Position numbers and translations under genes: made by a program. Positions 46,501 to 58,544 of a stretch of 64,000 nt of DNA are shown here, one piece after another. The DNA comes from Przewalskia tangutica (taxonomy: Eukaryota; Streptophyta; Magnoliopsida; Solanales; Solanaceae), in NCBI GenBank assembly GCA_029844215.1, contig CM056724.1, forward strand, positions 38,664,446 through 38,728,445, given 5' to 3'. The notes under the pieces are model-generated. The model made no database searches. It was not told where the DNA came from and worked only from the letters and a program-made list of their open reading frames with translations. Numbering within the stretch: position 1 is the first letter of the stretch; every line of letters begins with the position of its first letter.

Positions 46501-48182
46501 TGAGATTTTCAAGGAGGAATCTCTACTATAAATAGAGAGGGCAGAAGAGTTAATCAATATCCAGAATCAAAATGTCAAATTACCAAGAGAGCTCTCGGAA
46601 TTTCTTCTCAGAAATTTGGATCACCAAGAGAGCACTAAGCAGTTTGGCATCCTGACTAAGCCTGTAGATATATAGTTAGCTCATTAAATGTTTGCTAGCC
46701 ATTAAACTTAAATTAAATACACGGAAGAAAGTGAGTTAAGTGAAAGTTGTTGTTTTGGTGACAAATTTTATTAGCTTGATGATTTTTCTGTGACTAAATT
46801 ATACGTTGGATAACTTTCTTTGAAATTTGTTAACGTTTTGCCTTTCCTTCACAGACTGAAGTTGATGTTACTGGTTGGTAATGTATGAAGCTGATGCTTC
46901 TGGTTGGTACTGTATGAAGCTGATGCTACTCATTGGTGTTGAGAGTATGATCTGTGTATAAATCTGTATAAATGGATGATATGTGTATATGTGCTAACAT
47001 CCTTCTTCTTTTCTAATCCTATATAAATGGTATATATATGTATATCTTGTATATGTTGTGTTTATATGCCATTACAGGTTGAGGGGGAAGCATTTATGTG
47101 GATATGTCATTGCCATAGGTCACTCACACTTAGTTGATTAAGTTTTGTGAAGAAAGGCAAAAAGGAGAGAATGTTAATATTAGGATCTGTGTTAAGACAT
47201 TTTTCCTAACATATCATTTTTCAGTTCTAAGTCCAAATCAAAAAATGTCGGAACAAATGTCTTGACATTCAGGCCGACATTCTGGTAACTGTTTTGCCTG
47301 TCTTCACGGATAGATTTCAGGAAAGAGTGACCTTTTTATCACATGACAATTTGACTTGGCAAGGAGTCTTTGAAGCAGATTAAAAACGCGTGGAAGACCA
47401 AGTCCAAGAGGTAGCTTAACGTAAGGAGCAAGTAGGGTGAAGAACAAGTCAAAACAGCTCCTATTTTTATGCCTCAAGCTACTGCTTCACGTGCCCACTT
47501 TCTCTCAACTTCTACAACCAATTGATGAGATTTTCAAGAAGGAATCTCTACTATAAATAGAGAGGGAAGAAGAGTGAATCAATATCCAGAATAAAAATGT
47601 CAAATTACCAAGAGAGCTCTCGGGATTTCTTCTCAGAAATTTGGATCACCAAGAGAGCACTAAGCAATTTGGCATCCTGACTAAGCCTGTAGATATATAG
47701 TTAGCTCATTAAATGTTTGCTAGCCATTAAACTTAAATTAAATACACAAAAGAAAGTGAGTTAAGTGAAAGTTGTTTTTTTGGTGAGAAATTTTATTAGC
47801 TTGATGATTTTTCTGTGTTTAAATTATACGTTGGATAACTTTCTTTGAAATTTGTTAATGTTTTGTCTTTCCTTCATAGACTGAAGTTGATGTTACCGGT
47901 TGGTAATGTATGAAGTTGATGCTACTGGTTGGTACTGTATGAAGCTGATGCTACTCATTGGTGTTGAGAATATGGTCTGTGTATAAATCTGTATAAATGA
48001 ATGATATGTGTATATGTGCTAACATCTTTCTTCTTTTCTAATCCTATGTAAATGGTATATATATGTATATCTTGTATATGTTGTGTTTATATGTCATTAC
48101 AGGTTGAGGGGGGAACATTTGTGTGGATATGTCATTGTCATAGGTCACTCACGCTTAGTTGATTAAGTTTTGTAAAGAAATG
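43556..48182 (+). repeat. Tandem array, 4.5 copies of a 1,025-1,028-bp LTR-like unit
   Basis: Units start actaagcagtttg at 43,554 (its first two bases shared with the MITE end), 44,581, 45,609, 46,634 and 47,659. The last is cut at about 48,182. Identity looks high (well above 90% by eye). Each unit has a short sub-repeat (ggttggtaatgtatgaagct, 2-3 copies), a purine tract (aaaagagggagaatg) directly followed by tgttaatgttagg, and later ctactataaatagagag as a TATA box. This order (polypurine tract, TG start, promoter) suggests an LTR plus a stub of internal region repeated head to tail. No coding frame exists. Confidence 0.9.
44470..44490 (+). promoter_or_regulatory. TATA box of array unit 1 (repeated in each unit)
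   Basis: ctactataaatagagagg recurs near 45,500, 46,525 and 47,549. It lies about 375 bases after the TG start in each unit, a normal U3 layout. Confidence 0.6.
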
Positions 48183-49200
48183 CATCGAAGCAAATGAAGA
48201 GTCTCGACACGAGACTCATCACCCCCTTATCAAATGAAGACCCATGTCTATGTGTAGCCCGCATTCGCAACTGTTTATAGGTATATGTATATAATTCTTG
48301 AGACATGAAAGCATGTAAAAATCTGTGGAGTAGACCAATCTGAGTTCACAGCTGATATCTGAGAGCTTATGGGAAATATAACACGAGCATACATGAATTA
48401 CAGACAGATTCATGACAATCGTAATGATATACATAAATACAATTAACGAATTGATAATATACATGCCATATAATAATACACGTAGTTATGGTTATTACAA
48501 AACCTTAAGTTTATTGAATTTCGTGTTTCATTGATAAATGTAGTGTGAGGAAAAAAAAAAATATTCTCACACGTGGATAAAATCTATACATATCTTATCC
48601 TCTCCACAACTTGAAGAACAAATCTAAACTATTTACATATTAACACAAACCTGTCTATTGAATCGGGTCAAACCTGCCCCGGCCCAATAAGGCCACCAAC
48701 CGAAACAATTCATGTAGAAAGGGAAGGGGAAGACCGAGGATGAGGATTGTGTTGGACGGGCAACTAGGTTCAGTAGATAGACACAAGTACTAGCCCGTTC
48801 TCGGCCCATCGGGCAACTGCGTGGACCCGTTTTGAAACGTATTTTTTTTGTTTTACAATTTTGATGACATTTAGCTGTTAGCTAATGACCAATTAATTTT
48901 TTTTTGCTGTTGGCCAACGACTATAGAGTATAGACGCTCAAAATGGCCCCCAAAACCACATGCTATCCTCCCTAAAGTTTATTTTTTAAGGCAAATTTAT
49001 AAAATTATATTTTAGCCCTAAGTTCACCGGTAAATATATACCTCCTGAATGTTCTTCACTTTTCACACCTTCAACTTAGAATCTTTCTAATTCTCTCTCT
49101 TAAATTGCTATAAAAAAATTATTTTAATTATTTGTGATAAAGTTAACAACTAGCAAGCGTAAATTATTTAATTTAACGTTTCGTCTAGGACACAACCTTC
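48183..49200. other. AT-rich intergenic region
   Basis: No gene or named repeat recognised. A GC-richer patch at 48,655-48,850 has ccggcccaataaggcc and cccgttctcggcccatcggg words, without frame or repeat partner in the window. Confidence 0.5.
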
Positions 49201-49211
49201 TCGTGTGCGAC

Positions 49212-49432
49212 TCAAATTTCAAATACTCTCTTCATTCAAGTTGCCAAATCTTCTCCAATTAAAATCATTGCCAACTATTAATGCATGTTTCCTCAACAAC
49301 ATTTCTACATCCAACTTTCCCTTTGAGATATTATCATCAATTATATTCCATATGTCAAGATTTGTCCAAACCTTATCCTCTTATAAAATTGGAATGATAC
49401 AGAGAAGATCCTTCGAATAGATTGCAATCCAC
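49212..49432 (-). pseudogene. Possible gene relic of unknown family
   Basis: The minus-strand translation reads WIAIYSKDLLCIIPIL, a stop, then KVWTNLDIWNIIDDNISKG and RKHALIVGNDFNWRRFGNL to a TGA. The amino-acid mix and the in-frame continuation past one stop look protein-like rather than random. I do not recognise the family. It could equally be chance in AT-rich DNA. Confidence 0.3.
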
Positions 49433-50169
49433 TTGGAATTCAGCAACACCTACACCTACTGAGGAGTAGTAAGTGGTAAAAACTTATTTGTTGCCTTAAA
49501 AATTTTAAAACGAACACTAGAATTTTCACTCGATGGAACAATAAAAACAAACTTTTGTTGTGTTCATTGCATGGTAGCGCTCATATTAATAGGAGTTGTT
49601 TTGAGCTCGTTGTGTTTATGTGTGGAAACTTTCACTTAGCATCTGCCATTGATATTTTTATCCTCAAATTTAGCATATTTTACTTGTACAATCAACCGTC
49701 TATATTTTTCGTCCGCCACAAATAATATTGTACCTAAATCAAGGAAAGAATTTGTTGTAACTGTTACATGCTTCAAGTGTATAACATAACAGTATTATAT
49801 AAAGGTAGATGATTTTTCTTATCCTTTTTTATTAGGGTTTAATATTGATGTGTTTTGACATTCATTGTTTCTCAAAGTCAGTAGGATTTGGAAACTTCTT
49901 TAGTTTGACTCGTATACAAATAATAGTTACACTTCTTGAGGAAAAAGATTTCCTAAGTGAGAAATAAGTAGGATAAAGCTTCACAAATTAATTCCACGGT
50001 AGAATATTTGAACTATATATGTTATGGTACACAAAATCGTCTAACCCTTTAATATATAATATATAAAATCCCACGGATACAAATATTGTTATCTTGATCC
50101 TGATTGCCCTCCTATTTGTGCCCACTTGTTTGAAATTGCACTATCTTGTAAGGTAGGATATTTCTACTT
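49433..50169. other. AT-rich intergenic stretch, no feature
   Basis: No frame, repeat or RNA gene recognised up to the solo LTR. Confidence 0.5.
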
Positions 50170-50174
50170 ACGGG

Positions 50175-51011
50175 TGTTGGAAATTTATTAACTATGAAAT
50201 AAAGTTAATTCTATTATTTATGACTCGAATAATTGAGGCCCCGCACGTCAGAAACGTCGTTTTCACACACGTGCATACGTTGTATCAATGATCGTAAATT
50301 TCCTTAGTGGAAGAGATATTGGTACATATACAAAATGTTTGAGACATAAGATGATAGACGGTTATTGGCTAAATGACAGTGGTTTCACATTGATAGACTC
50401 AGTCAGGGCCGCGGTGCCTCCTCCCAAGGGTTGCGACACCTGTGACGTTAAAATAACTGGGAGCTACTGGAACTTAGGCGCCGCGACGCCTCGGCTCCAG
50501 TAAGACCGTTGGAGACGAAAAATAACTGACTCTTGGGCTAACTTTGGAACATTAATTCTCCATTATTTGGCTCATGAATTCAGCCATTATTTGGCTTAAT
50601 TGTAACTCCAAATTAAGTGTCATTATATGACATTGAAAGTCATTACTTGGCTAGTTGGGAAGACATGTTCATCACACTATAAATTGAATCCATTGGCTCA
50701 TTTGTAAGATACACTTCAGGTTTTCACAATACTTTTTCCACTCTTGCAATCTTCCATACACTCAAAGATCCTTCTTTTATAGAAACTATTTGAGTTTCCT
50801 TTACTCAATTGTTTACAATTGTTGTTGTTTTATCTTGGGAGACAAGTTGCTAACACACCGTTAAAGGAGTAATACGAGACAATATTGTCTTAAGGATAGA
50901 TTGAATATCAATCGACTCAGCAAACTACTTTCTTGTTTTCATTTCCATATTTGTAACCATTTATTGTTGTTGCTACTTTCCCACTTCCTTGTAACCGCAT
51001 TTTTACTAACA
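50175..51011 (+). mobile_element. Solo LTR related to the F family
   Basis: It starts tgttggaaatttatt and ends tttttactaaca. Flanks acggg (50,170-50,174) and accgg (51,012-51,016) agree at four of five bases. The GC module lies at 50,405-50,500 (gggccgcggtgcc, gcgccgcgacgcc). Compared with element F it is a separate subfamily: the region between the module and the TATA part differs. Confidence 0.75.
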
Positions 51012-51240
51012 ACCGGTTCTAATGAACTCGATAGCTTTTGTTTAGACTTTGTATATATATAAAATTTTAATACATATAAATATTTAATTGTAAACATAAA
51101 AAATAAGATGAACTATAAATTAAATGACAGTTCAGAACTCATAAACTTTAACGAGTTATATAATATAAATGGTAACTACTATCCATGAGTCACTTTCGAG
51201 GATTCGTGGCCCCTCAGGACTTGCACTTGAGTGGCCAAAT

Positions 51241-52168
51241 TATAGTAAAAATAATGGGTATGAACGGGGATGGAAGAACTGAAAGGATAGACAAAAGAAA
51301 GCTTAGTGCAATGTTTGCCGAGTCGAGTGATGACACTCTCTCTTTAAGGCAAAATTATCCCTGTATATAATGACTTACGGTAGATAGGTAATAGCCTCCC
51401 AAGATAAAACGACAATACTTTCTCAAGCACAAGCCAAATACTTTAGAATTCTTATAGAAGAAACAAGAACTCTAGATTGCTAGAAGAAGTATAAAGGCTC
51501 TCAAATATTTCAGATTTTAGGATTGTAGTGAATGAATAAAATCTGAAAATGAGACCTCTATTTATAGTTGCAAAGTTGGTGATGCACATGCTATGTGAAT
51601 GCATTAAATGGTGTTGCATTGAACTCACCAAAAAACACCTAGATCATGCCAAGAGTTGGATGAAATTTGGCCTTTCCAATGAGTGTATGTTCGAGAAAAA
51701 TTTCTTGTTTTTACGTTCACTGTACCGACAGCGCCACGATCATTAACTGGCGGCACCGCAGCGCTAAACAATCAATAACCAACTTCGAGCCTCACGACTT
51801 TTGGCTCTGAGGCTCCTGACTGAGGCGCCGCGGCTGTTGATCAAGCAGCGCCGCAGCGCCCGTCGGGCTCGGTGTCACGGCCCTGTTACGGCGCTGCGAC
51901 TCTTCCCCATTTTCCGTATTTTGCATATTTCTTCTTTTCTTATACCATCGTGGGTGACACATCAATTTGGCCAATTAACCGTCCATCCTTACATAACTTA
52001 AGAACACTTAACATGTGTACCAACATCTCTTTCACAACGTGAAATTTAGATAGACGTTGTACGACGTTTGCATGTGTATGAAAATTATATTTCCGACATG
52101 CGGGGCCTCATGTGTTCAAATCATTAAGAACGGGATAAAATCAATCCCACTAGGTAAATTTTCCAACA
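51241..52168 (-). repeat. Copia-F 3' LTR (928 bp)
   Basis: On the minus strand it starts TGTTGGAAAATTTACC and ends ATTTTTACTATA (terminal CA changed to TA). It holds a roughly 180-base GC-rich segment (51,727-51,905) with cagcgccacgatc, ggcaccgcagcgct, gaggcgccgcggct and agcgccgcagcgcc. Confidence 0.9.
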
Positions 52169-52183
52169 ATCCCCTCTTGAAAG
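52169..52183 (-). promoter_or_regulatory. Copia-F polypurine tract
   Basis: On the minus strand tttcaagaggggatt lies directly before the LTR start. Confidence 0.75.
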
Positions 52184-55100
52184 AGGTGTTGGTGCATTCG
52201 ATGTGCCAACCATTCGCAATCTAGTAGCGGAAGTATATTGCACCGGAATAGGTAGCCCGCAACTTTAAACCTTTCCTAGTCAACTACCATCTGACATATT
52301 TACTGCGCGGTGAGCATGATATCTTGAACCGCAGTGTTTAGTATATGCCAAGACAATGATAGAGACACAAATAACTGTCCAATCTCTTGTTTCTTCTTTA
52401 TTGTTTTGTCCGTTGTGGTCGTGGACACTTGGATTCTTAAGTACGTACGATTGAGGCGGCCTATCCTCGCACTTAAATAGGTGACCTCCTACAAGGTACC
52501 CTACAATACCCCACTTTATCAGTGTTAAAAGTCATTAAAAGTATCTTTATCTTAACCTCGACTCTCGAGTGTTATGTTTAGACTTTGACACTTAACATGT
52601 ACCCACAATGCAGGTAGCACTTTAATATATATCGCGGGAAGGCTTTGGATTAGTGTTTCCGTAAGGAAATAATATCCGAAGTGCTCTTACTTTTCTTGAA
52701 GCACTCAACTGAACCTTTACAGCTTAATTTTTCCATTGAACCAAATTTGTGAGATCTCCAGTCAGTATGGTTGGGTTACCACCGTATCAGTTCTTATTGC
52801 TTGGGTTTTAAGCCCATTCCTCTAGACAGACAAAACATCTGATCTTTGGGTAATTCCTTAGTCAAAGGGTCAGCTATATTCTTCTTTGATTTTACGCAAT
52901 CGATGAAGATGATACCCATGGAGATCAATTGCCTAACAGACTTATATGTCTCTGACGTATGTGCCGAGATTTTCCGTTGTATATGTTACTTTGTGCCCTT
53001 CCTAGTGCCGACTAATTATCGCATTGGATCATTACCGAAGGTACGAGTTTATCCCAGCAAGGGATATTCTCCAAGAAGTCATGAAGCCACTCAGCTTCTT
53101 CACATACTTTGTCTAAAGTGATGAACTCCGATTTCATGGTGGATCGGGCGATGCAAGTTTGTTTGGAGGACTTCCAGGACACAACCCTACCACCAATTGT
53201 AAACACATACCCATTGGTGGACTTGGTGTTCCTTATATCGGATATCCAGTTTGCATCACTGTATCCCTCTAGTACAGCTGGATACACCGAGTAATGCAAT
53301 TCGTATGACATTGTATATTTCAAATACCAGAGTATTTGATTAAGCGCTTTCCAATGGTCATGTCTGGGTTGCGTGTAAACCTTGTCAATTTATTGACGGC
53401 ATAAGCGATATCAGGTCGGGTACAGTTTGTTACATATATCAAACTGTCGATTACATACGCATATCGCTCCTGGAGCACGGGTGCACCATGATTCTTATCA
53501 ATGCTTTGGTTTATATCCATTGGTGACTTCAATGGCGGACAATCAAATATCTCAAACTTTCTCAAGACATTCTCTATGTAGTGAGACTGAGACAACACTA
53601 GTCCTTCAGATGATTTAGAAATCTTGATTCCTAATATGACATATGTGATACCCATGTCCTTCATGTCAAAACATTATTTTAACATGTTCTTTGTTTCCAG
53701 GATCAAGGATCGACTACTACCTGTGATTAACATGTCATCTACGTAGATGCAGATCATGACGAATGAGTCAGAGTTTCCTTTCACGTAGACACACTTATCA
53801 CACTCATTAATGGAGAAACTTTTTGATAGTAGTGTACTATCAAATTTTTCATGTCATTGTTTTGGAGCTTGTTTCAGCCCATACAGAGATTTGACAAGTC
53901 TACAGACTTTCTTCTCCTGTCCTGGAACTACATACCCCTCAGGTTGTTCCATGTATATTTTTTCTTCCAAATTACCATTTAGGAAGGTTGTCTTAACATC
54001 GATTTGATGGATTTTAAAGTCATGCAGTGCTGCAATGGCAATGAACACCCTTATGGAAGTCATTCTAGATACAGGGGAGTACGTATCAAAATAGTCAAGG
54101 CCTTAAGTTTGCCGGTATCCTTTAGCTACCAACCTAGCCTTGTACTTGTCTATAGACTCATCAGCTTTGTACTTACGTTTAAGTACCCACTTACAACCTA
54201 GTGGTTTATTTTCCGGAGGAAGATCTACCAGCACCCAGGTATGATTTTGCATGATAGACTCTATCTCACTTTCCATAGCTTCTTTCCAAAGCGGTGCTTC
54301 TGGAGTTGACAATGCCTCTGCAATTGTCTGTGGTTCATTCTCAACCAGATAAGCTAGAAAGTCTGGCCTAAAAGATTTCTCTTTCCTAGCACATTTGCTT
54401 CGCCTGGGTTTTGCCTCAGGACCAGTTGGATTCTTATCCACATATGTATCCATTTGGTCAGAATCGTCAGATCCCGGGGAATCATGACTTCTTTTGCGCG
54501 AGGCGACTTCGTTTTCCTTTTTAGGCAAGATTGTCTCAAAGAATACAGCATCCCTTGACTTTATTATTGTACTCCCGTGAATATCTGGTATATTTAACTT
54601 ATGTACCAGAAAGCGATAAACACTACTGTTATTTGTGTATCCAATGAATATGTAATCTACAGTCTTAGGTCCCATCTTGACCTGTTTTAGCTTTGGTACC
54701 TCGGCCTTAGCCAAACAACCTCACACCCTTAGGTATTTGTAAGAGGGTGTCTTTCCATTCCACTGTTCATATAGAGTTTTCTTCTTGCCTTTGTGAGGGA
54801 CTCTATTGAGTATCATGGGCAGTAAGAACTGCTTCTCCCTACATATTTTGTGCAAGGACGGAATTGAGAAGCAAGACGTTCATCATTTCCTTTAGTGTAC
54901 GGTTCTTGCGTTCCATCACTCCGTTTGACTGAGGAGAATATGGTGTAGTTGTTTGATAAATTATGTAGAACTGGGCACATAATTCCTCAAACGGAGCTAC
55001 ATACTCTCCCCCTTTATCGCTACAAATTGCCTAACTCGTAGGTGCTCGACCTCGGATTTGTAGCGTTTAAAGGCATCGAACGCTTCGTCTTTACTTTTGA

Positions 55101-56852
55101 GTAAGTAAAGGTAATAATACCTTGTACTATCATCTATTAAAGTCACAAAGTACTTGTTCCACCCTCTAGTTTGAGCGAACTTTAAATCACAGATGTCCGT
55201 GTGTATACGTTCTAGAGGGGTAGTATCTCGTAATGACGGAACGGAAAGACAACTTGGTAAGTTTTGCCTCTACACATACCTCACATTTGGATTGAGGGTT
55301 TATAGTGTCAGACGGCAATAACTCCAACTTTACCAATCGTTGAATTGATTGATAGTTTACGTGTCCTAGTCTATGATGCCATAGACTGGACGACTCAAGC
55401 AAGTAAGAAGATGCACTTTCATTAATATTATGAATTACAGACATGGAATTTAATTTGAAGAGGCCTTCACAGGCGAACCCCCTTCCTACAAACACACCAT
55501 TCTTAGTAATAACAAACTTACCGGATTCGAACACTACTCAAAATCCGGCTTGAACTAAAACATTACCTGAAATTAAATTCTTCCGGATGTCTGGGACGTG
55601 CATGACGTTCTTCAACTTGAAGTATTTGCCGGAGGACATCTTGAGTACTACAATACCTTCTCCCAACACATCTGAAGAGGCATTATTTCCCATGTACAAC
55701 TTCTTATCGGCAACTCCTGCATAGATAGAGAAAGTATTTCGGTCGGAGCATATGTGACGGGTTGCACCCGTATGAAATCACCACTGCTTTGGATTTTCTA
55801 CCAGATTCTCTTCTAGCACGACGGCTGAGAAGTCTTCACACTAATCGTCGAGGACCTTGTCTTCAACCATGTTTGCTTTGGCCTTCTTCTTTCTTTTGAC
55901 CTTCTCTTGTTGCTCGCGCTTCAGCTGGCGGCAATCTTTGACCATGTGGTCAGCCTTGCCACAATGATGACAGTTGCCCTTGAATTTCTCAACGGCTTGA
56001 GTTTTTCCATCTTTCATAAACTTGCGTTTCTTACTCGGCTTTCCTTTGGTCTCAACCAAGTTAGCATTGACCATCAGTTGTTTGCTTACCTTTGAACAAT
56101 GTATTCTTGTTGTCTTCATGAATACGAAGCTTGATGACAAGTTCTTCAAAACTCATTTCCTTGGATTTGAGTTTGAGATATCTAGTGAACTCACTCCGCG
56201 AGGGAGGCAGTTTCTCAATAGGTGAAGCGACCAAGAATGATTCATTTGCCTTCATACCTTCTAGATCCAGATCATAGGTGATTAACTGGAACTCTTGCAC
56301 TTGTGACATGACTGATTTGTCATTCACCATTTGGTACTTCAGGAATTTTCCGACGATAAATTTTTTAGCACCCGCATCATGGGTACTGTATTTCTTCTAC
56401 AATAGATCCCACAACTCCTTTGCGGTATTGGTAGTACAGTATATCGTGTAGAGTTGATCGCATAGGCAATTCAGGATGTAGTTCCTGCACATGTAGTCAT
56501 TTTGATTCCAGGAGTCAAATTTCATCATCAAGCCACCAGTAGCCTGGGTATCCTGGCCCGTATCAACCGTGTTGTCGGTTTGGACGTCCATATCATCTCC
56601 AACAGTAGGAGGATCTTTAGTTAAGTATTTTGACATACCTAGTACTGTGAGGTAGAACAACATCTTCTGTTGACACCTTTTGAAATTAGTTCCCGCAAAC
56701 TTTTCAGGTCTTTCGGCTTGGAAGTTGAGAGAAATCATGGCATTCCCAATGGTTCTGAAATTGAACCCAGCGACCGGAGCGTTTCTCGGAATAGCAGTGC
56801 CAAAGGATGTGGCGTGATTGGAAGTAGAGCCTTGTTCTTTTCCATTCACCAT
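52184..56852 (-). pseudogene. Copia-F gag-pol, degenerate
   Basis: Gag starts MVNGKEQGSTSNHATSFG at 56,852 with a capsid-like region and a stop after KELWDLL. A zinc knuckle C-X2-C-X4-H-X4-C lies at about 55,972-55,931. The protease motif reads FHTGATRHIC, so the catalytic DTG has become HTG. The integrase zinc finger (HHRLGH...CEVC) lies at about 55,400-55,270. A broken integrase core (55,186-54,715) follows, then the C-terminal part and RT start from 54,714. RT has LHDFKIHQIDVKTTFLNG, a stop after GLKQAPKQ, and an intact YVDD box (CIYVDDMLITGS, about 53,735). RNase H (YSDANW, KSEFI, QCDN) lies at 53,323-53,012, with debris to 52,184. Confidence 0.88.
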
Positions 56853-56887
56853 CTTTAGTTCTTCGCAATAACAATTTCGCCTTAAAC

Positions 56888-57724
56888 TGTAGTAAAAATA
56901 ATGGGTGTGAACGGGGACGGAAGAATTGAAATGATAGACAAAAGAAAGCTTAGTGCAATGTTTGCCGAGTCGAGTGAGACACTCTCTCTTTAAGGCGAAA
57001 TTACCACCGTATACAATGACTTACGGAAGATGGGTAATAGTCTTCCAAGATAAAATGACAATACTTTCTAAACACAAGCCAAATACTTGAGAATGCTTGT
57101 AGAAGAAACAAAAACTCTAGATTGCTAGAAGAAGTATAAAGGCTCTCAAATATTTCAGATTTTATGATTGTAGTGAATGAATAAAATCTGAACATGACAC
57201 CTCTATTTATAGTTGTAAAGTTGGTGATTCACATGCTATGTGAATGCACTAAATGGGGTTGCATTGAACTCACCAAAAGCCACCTAGATCATGCCAAGAG
57301 TTGGATGAACTTTGGCCTTTCCAATGAGTGTATGTTCAGAAAAATCTCTTGATTTTTCGCTCATCAGACGATACCGCGACTTTAATCGTGGCCATACGGC
57401 TAAGCGATCGATAACCAACTTGAGTGGCGCTACGCCCGTAGGGCTCGGTGTCGCGGCTCTTTCCCATTTTCTGTATTTTGCATATTTCTTCTTTTCTTAT
57501 ATCGTCGTGAGAGACACATCAATTTGGCCAATTAACCGTCCATCCTTACATAACTTTAGAATACTTAACATGTGTACCAACATCTCTTTCACAACGTGAA
57601 ATTTAGCTAGACGTTGTACAACGTATGCATGTGTATGGAAATTATATTTCCGACATGCGAAGCCCCATGTGTTTAAGTCATTAAGAACGGGATAAATTTA
57701 ATCTCAGTACGTAAATTTTCCACA
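56888..57724 (-). repeat. Copia-F 5' LTR (837 bp)
   Basis: On the minus strand it starts TGTGTGGAAAATTTACG and ends ATTTTTACTACA. It matches the 3' LTR closely on both sides of the GC-rich segment, but that segment is only about 100 bases here (57,360-57,465) and strongly altered. Gag starts just 35 bases inside, and no initiator-Met primer site is seen. Confidence 0.9.
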
Positions 57725-57729
57725 CAAAT

Positions 57730-58144
57730 AAATGAAAGAAAGGAAAAAGAAACAGATAAGAGAATGTGCGAACTGGGAACTAACAACGTGGATGTATATG
57801 CACCCAATTTGGTTTCTTAAAAAATAAATATTTGTGATTGAAAAGCTGTCGGCCTGTCGCAACGTAATGCAATAATTAAGGGTGTGGATTACAAGAAGAG
57901 CACATTTTAAGAATGTTTAAAAGATTAAAGTGCTAGAGCACTTTTGAAAAAAAAATTAATATCTTGTCGCTTCAATGAATCACTCGAGTCCACATATATT
58001 TAAAAGTGGATAGGGGATTAAAAACTTTTCTTCCTCTGTCTTATTTTAATTTTGACTGGTACTATCTCTTTTTTAATCTATTTCAAATGATATTTTTTTA
58101 TATTTAAAAAATTAACGGTAAATTTTTTATTTTATTTGTAAATG
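57730..58144. other. Intergenic stretch with a possible Stowaway end
   Basis: cctctgtcttattttaattt at 58,035 resembles a Stowaway terminus. A possible partner, ttaagggagta, lies near 59,497, which would place the following SINE-like and LINE sequences inside an old MITE. The evidence is weak. Confidence 0.25.
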
Positions 58145-58290
58145 ACAAACTTTTACAACAACAACATATCCAGTGAAATCTCATAATGTGGGGTCTGAAG
58201 AGGGTAGAGTGTACGCAGACCTTACATCTACCTTGATAGGTAGAATGACCGTTTCCGGGAGACCATCAGCTCAAGACACAACATAATCAC
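58145..58290 (+). mobile_element. Dispersed SINE-like repeat, copy 2
   Basis: The block acaacaacaacatatccagt, ggggtctgaagagggtagag, tgtacgcagaccttacatct and gtttccgggagacc is better preserved than copy 1 at 42,045. Confidence 0.6.
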
Positions 58291-58544
58291 AAACAAATCA
58301 AATTAAAGCAAGAGAAACGGCCAGACTAAGACAACAAATTAAAGCAGTATGACCATGCTGACAACAAAATCGGATACGCCATGTTAGTGCATTGTAAAAA
58401 AAAGGAAGAAGTAGCTAACACAACTAAATAAGATAAACAAAGTACACTAAAAAACATATAGCAACAAAAATCAAACTACAGAGGACTATAAAACAATACT
58501 GCGCCTATAAGTGTGATATGCTAATCGGACCTACAATAATAACA

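Larger units (their letters stand above)
51241..57724 (-). mobile_element. Copia-F: complete Ty1/copia element with both LTRs and TSD CAAAT
   Basis: The target duplication caaat stands at 51,236-51,240 and 57,725-57,729. 3' LTR 51,241-52,168; 5' LTR 56,888-57,724; internal region 4.72 kb on the minus strand, with gag, protease, integrase, RT and RNase H in copia order. Many stops make it non-autonomous. The protein style (VVSWKSSKQTCIARST, EEAEWL) suggests a Tork-like lineage (inference). LTR divergence by eye is modest outside the GC module. Confidence 0.92.

Noticed and set aside
43556..48182. CRISPR-like or ncRNA array
   Set aside because: Units are about 1 kb, contiguous and without spacers, and the context is plant nuclear DNA. 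It is a tandem array of LTR-like units.
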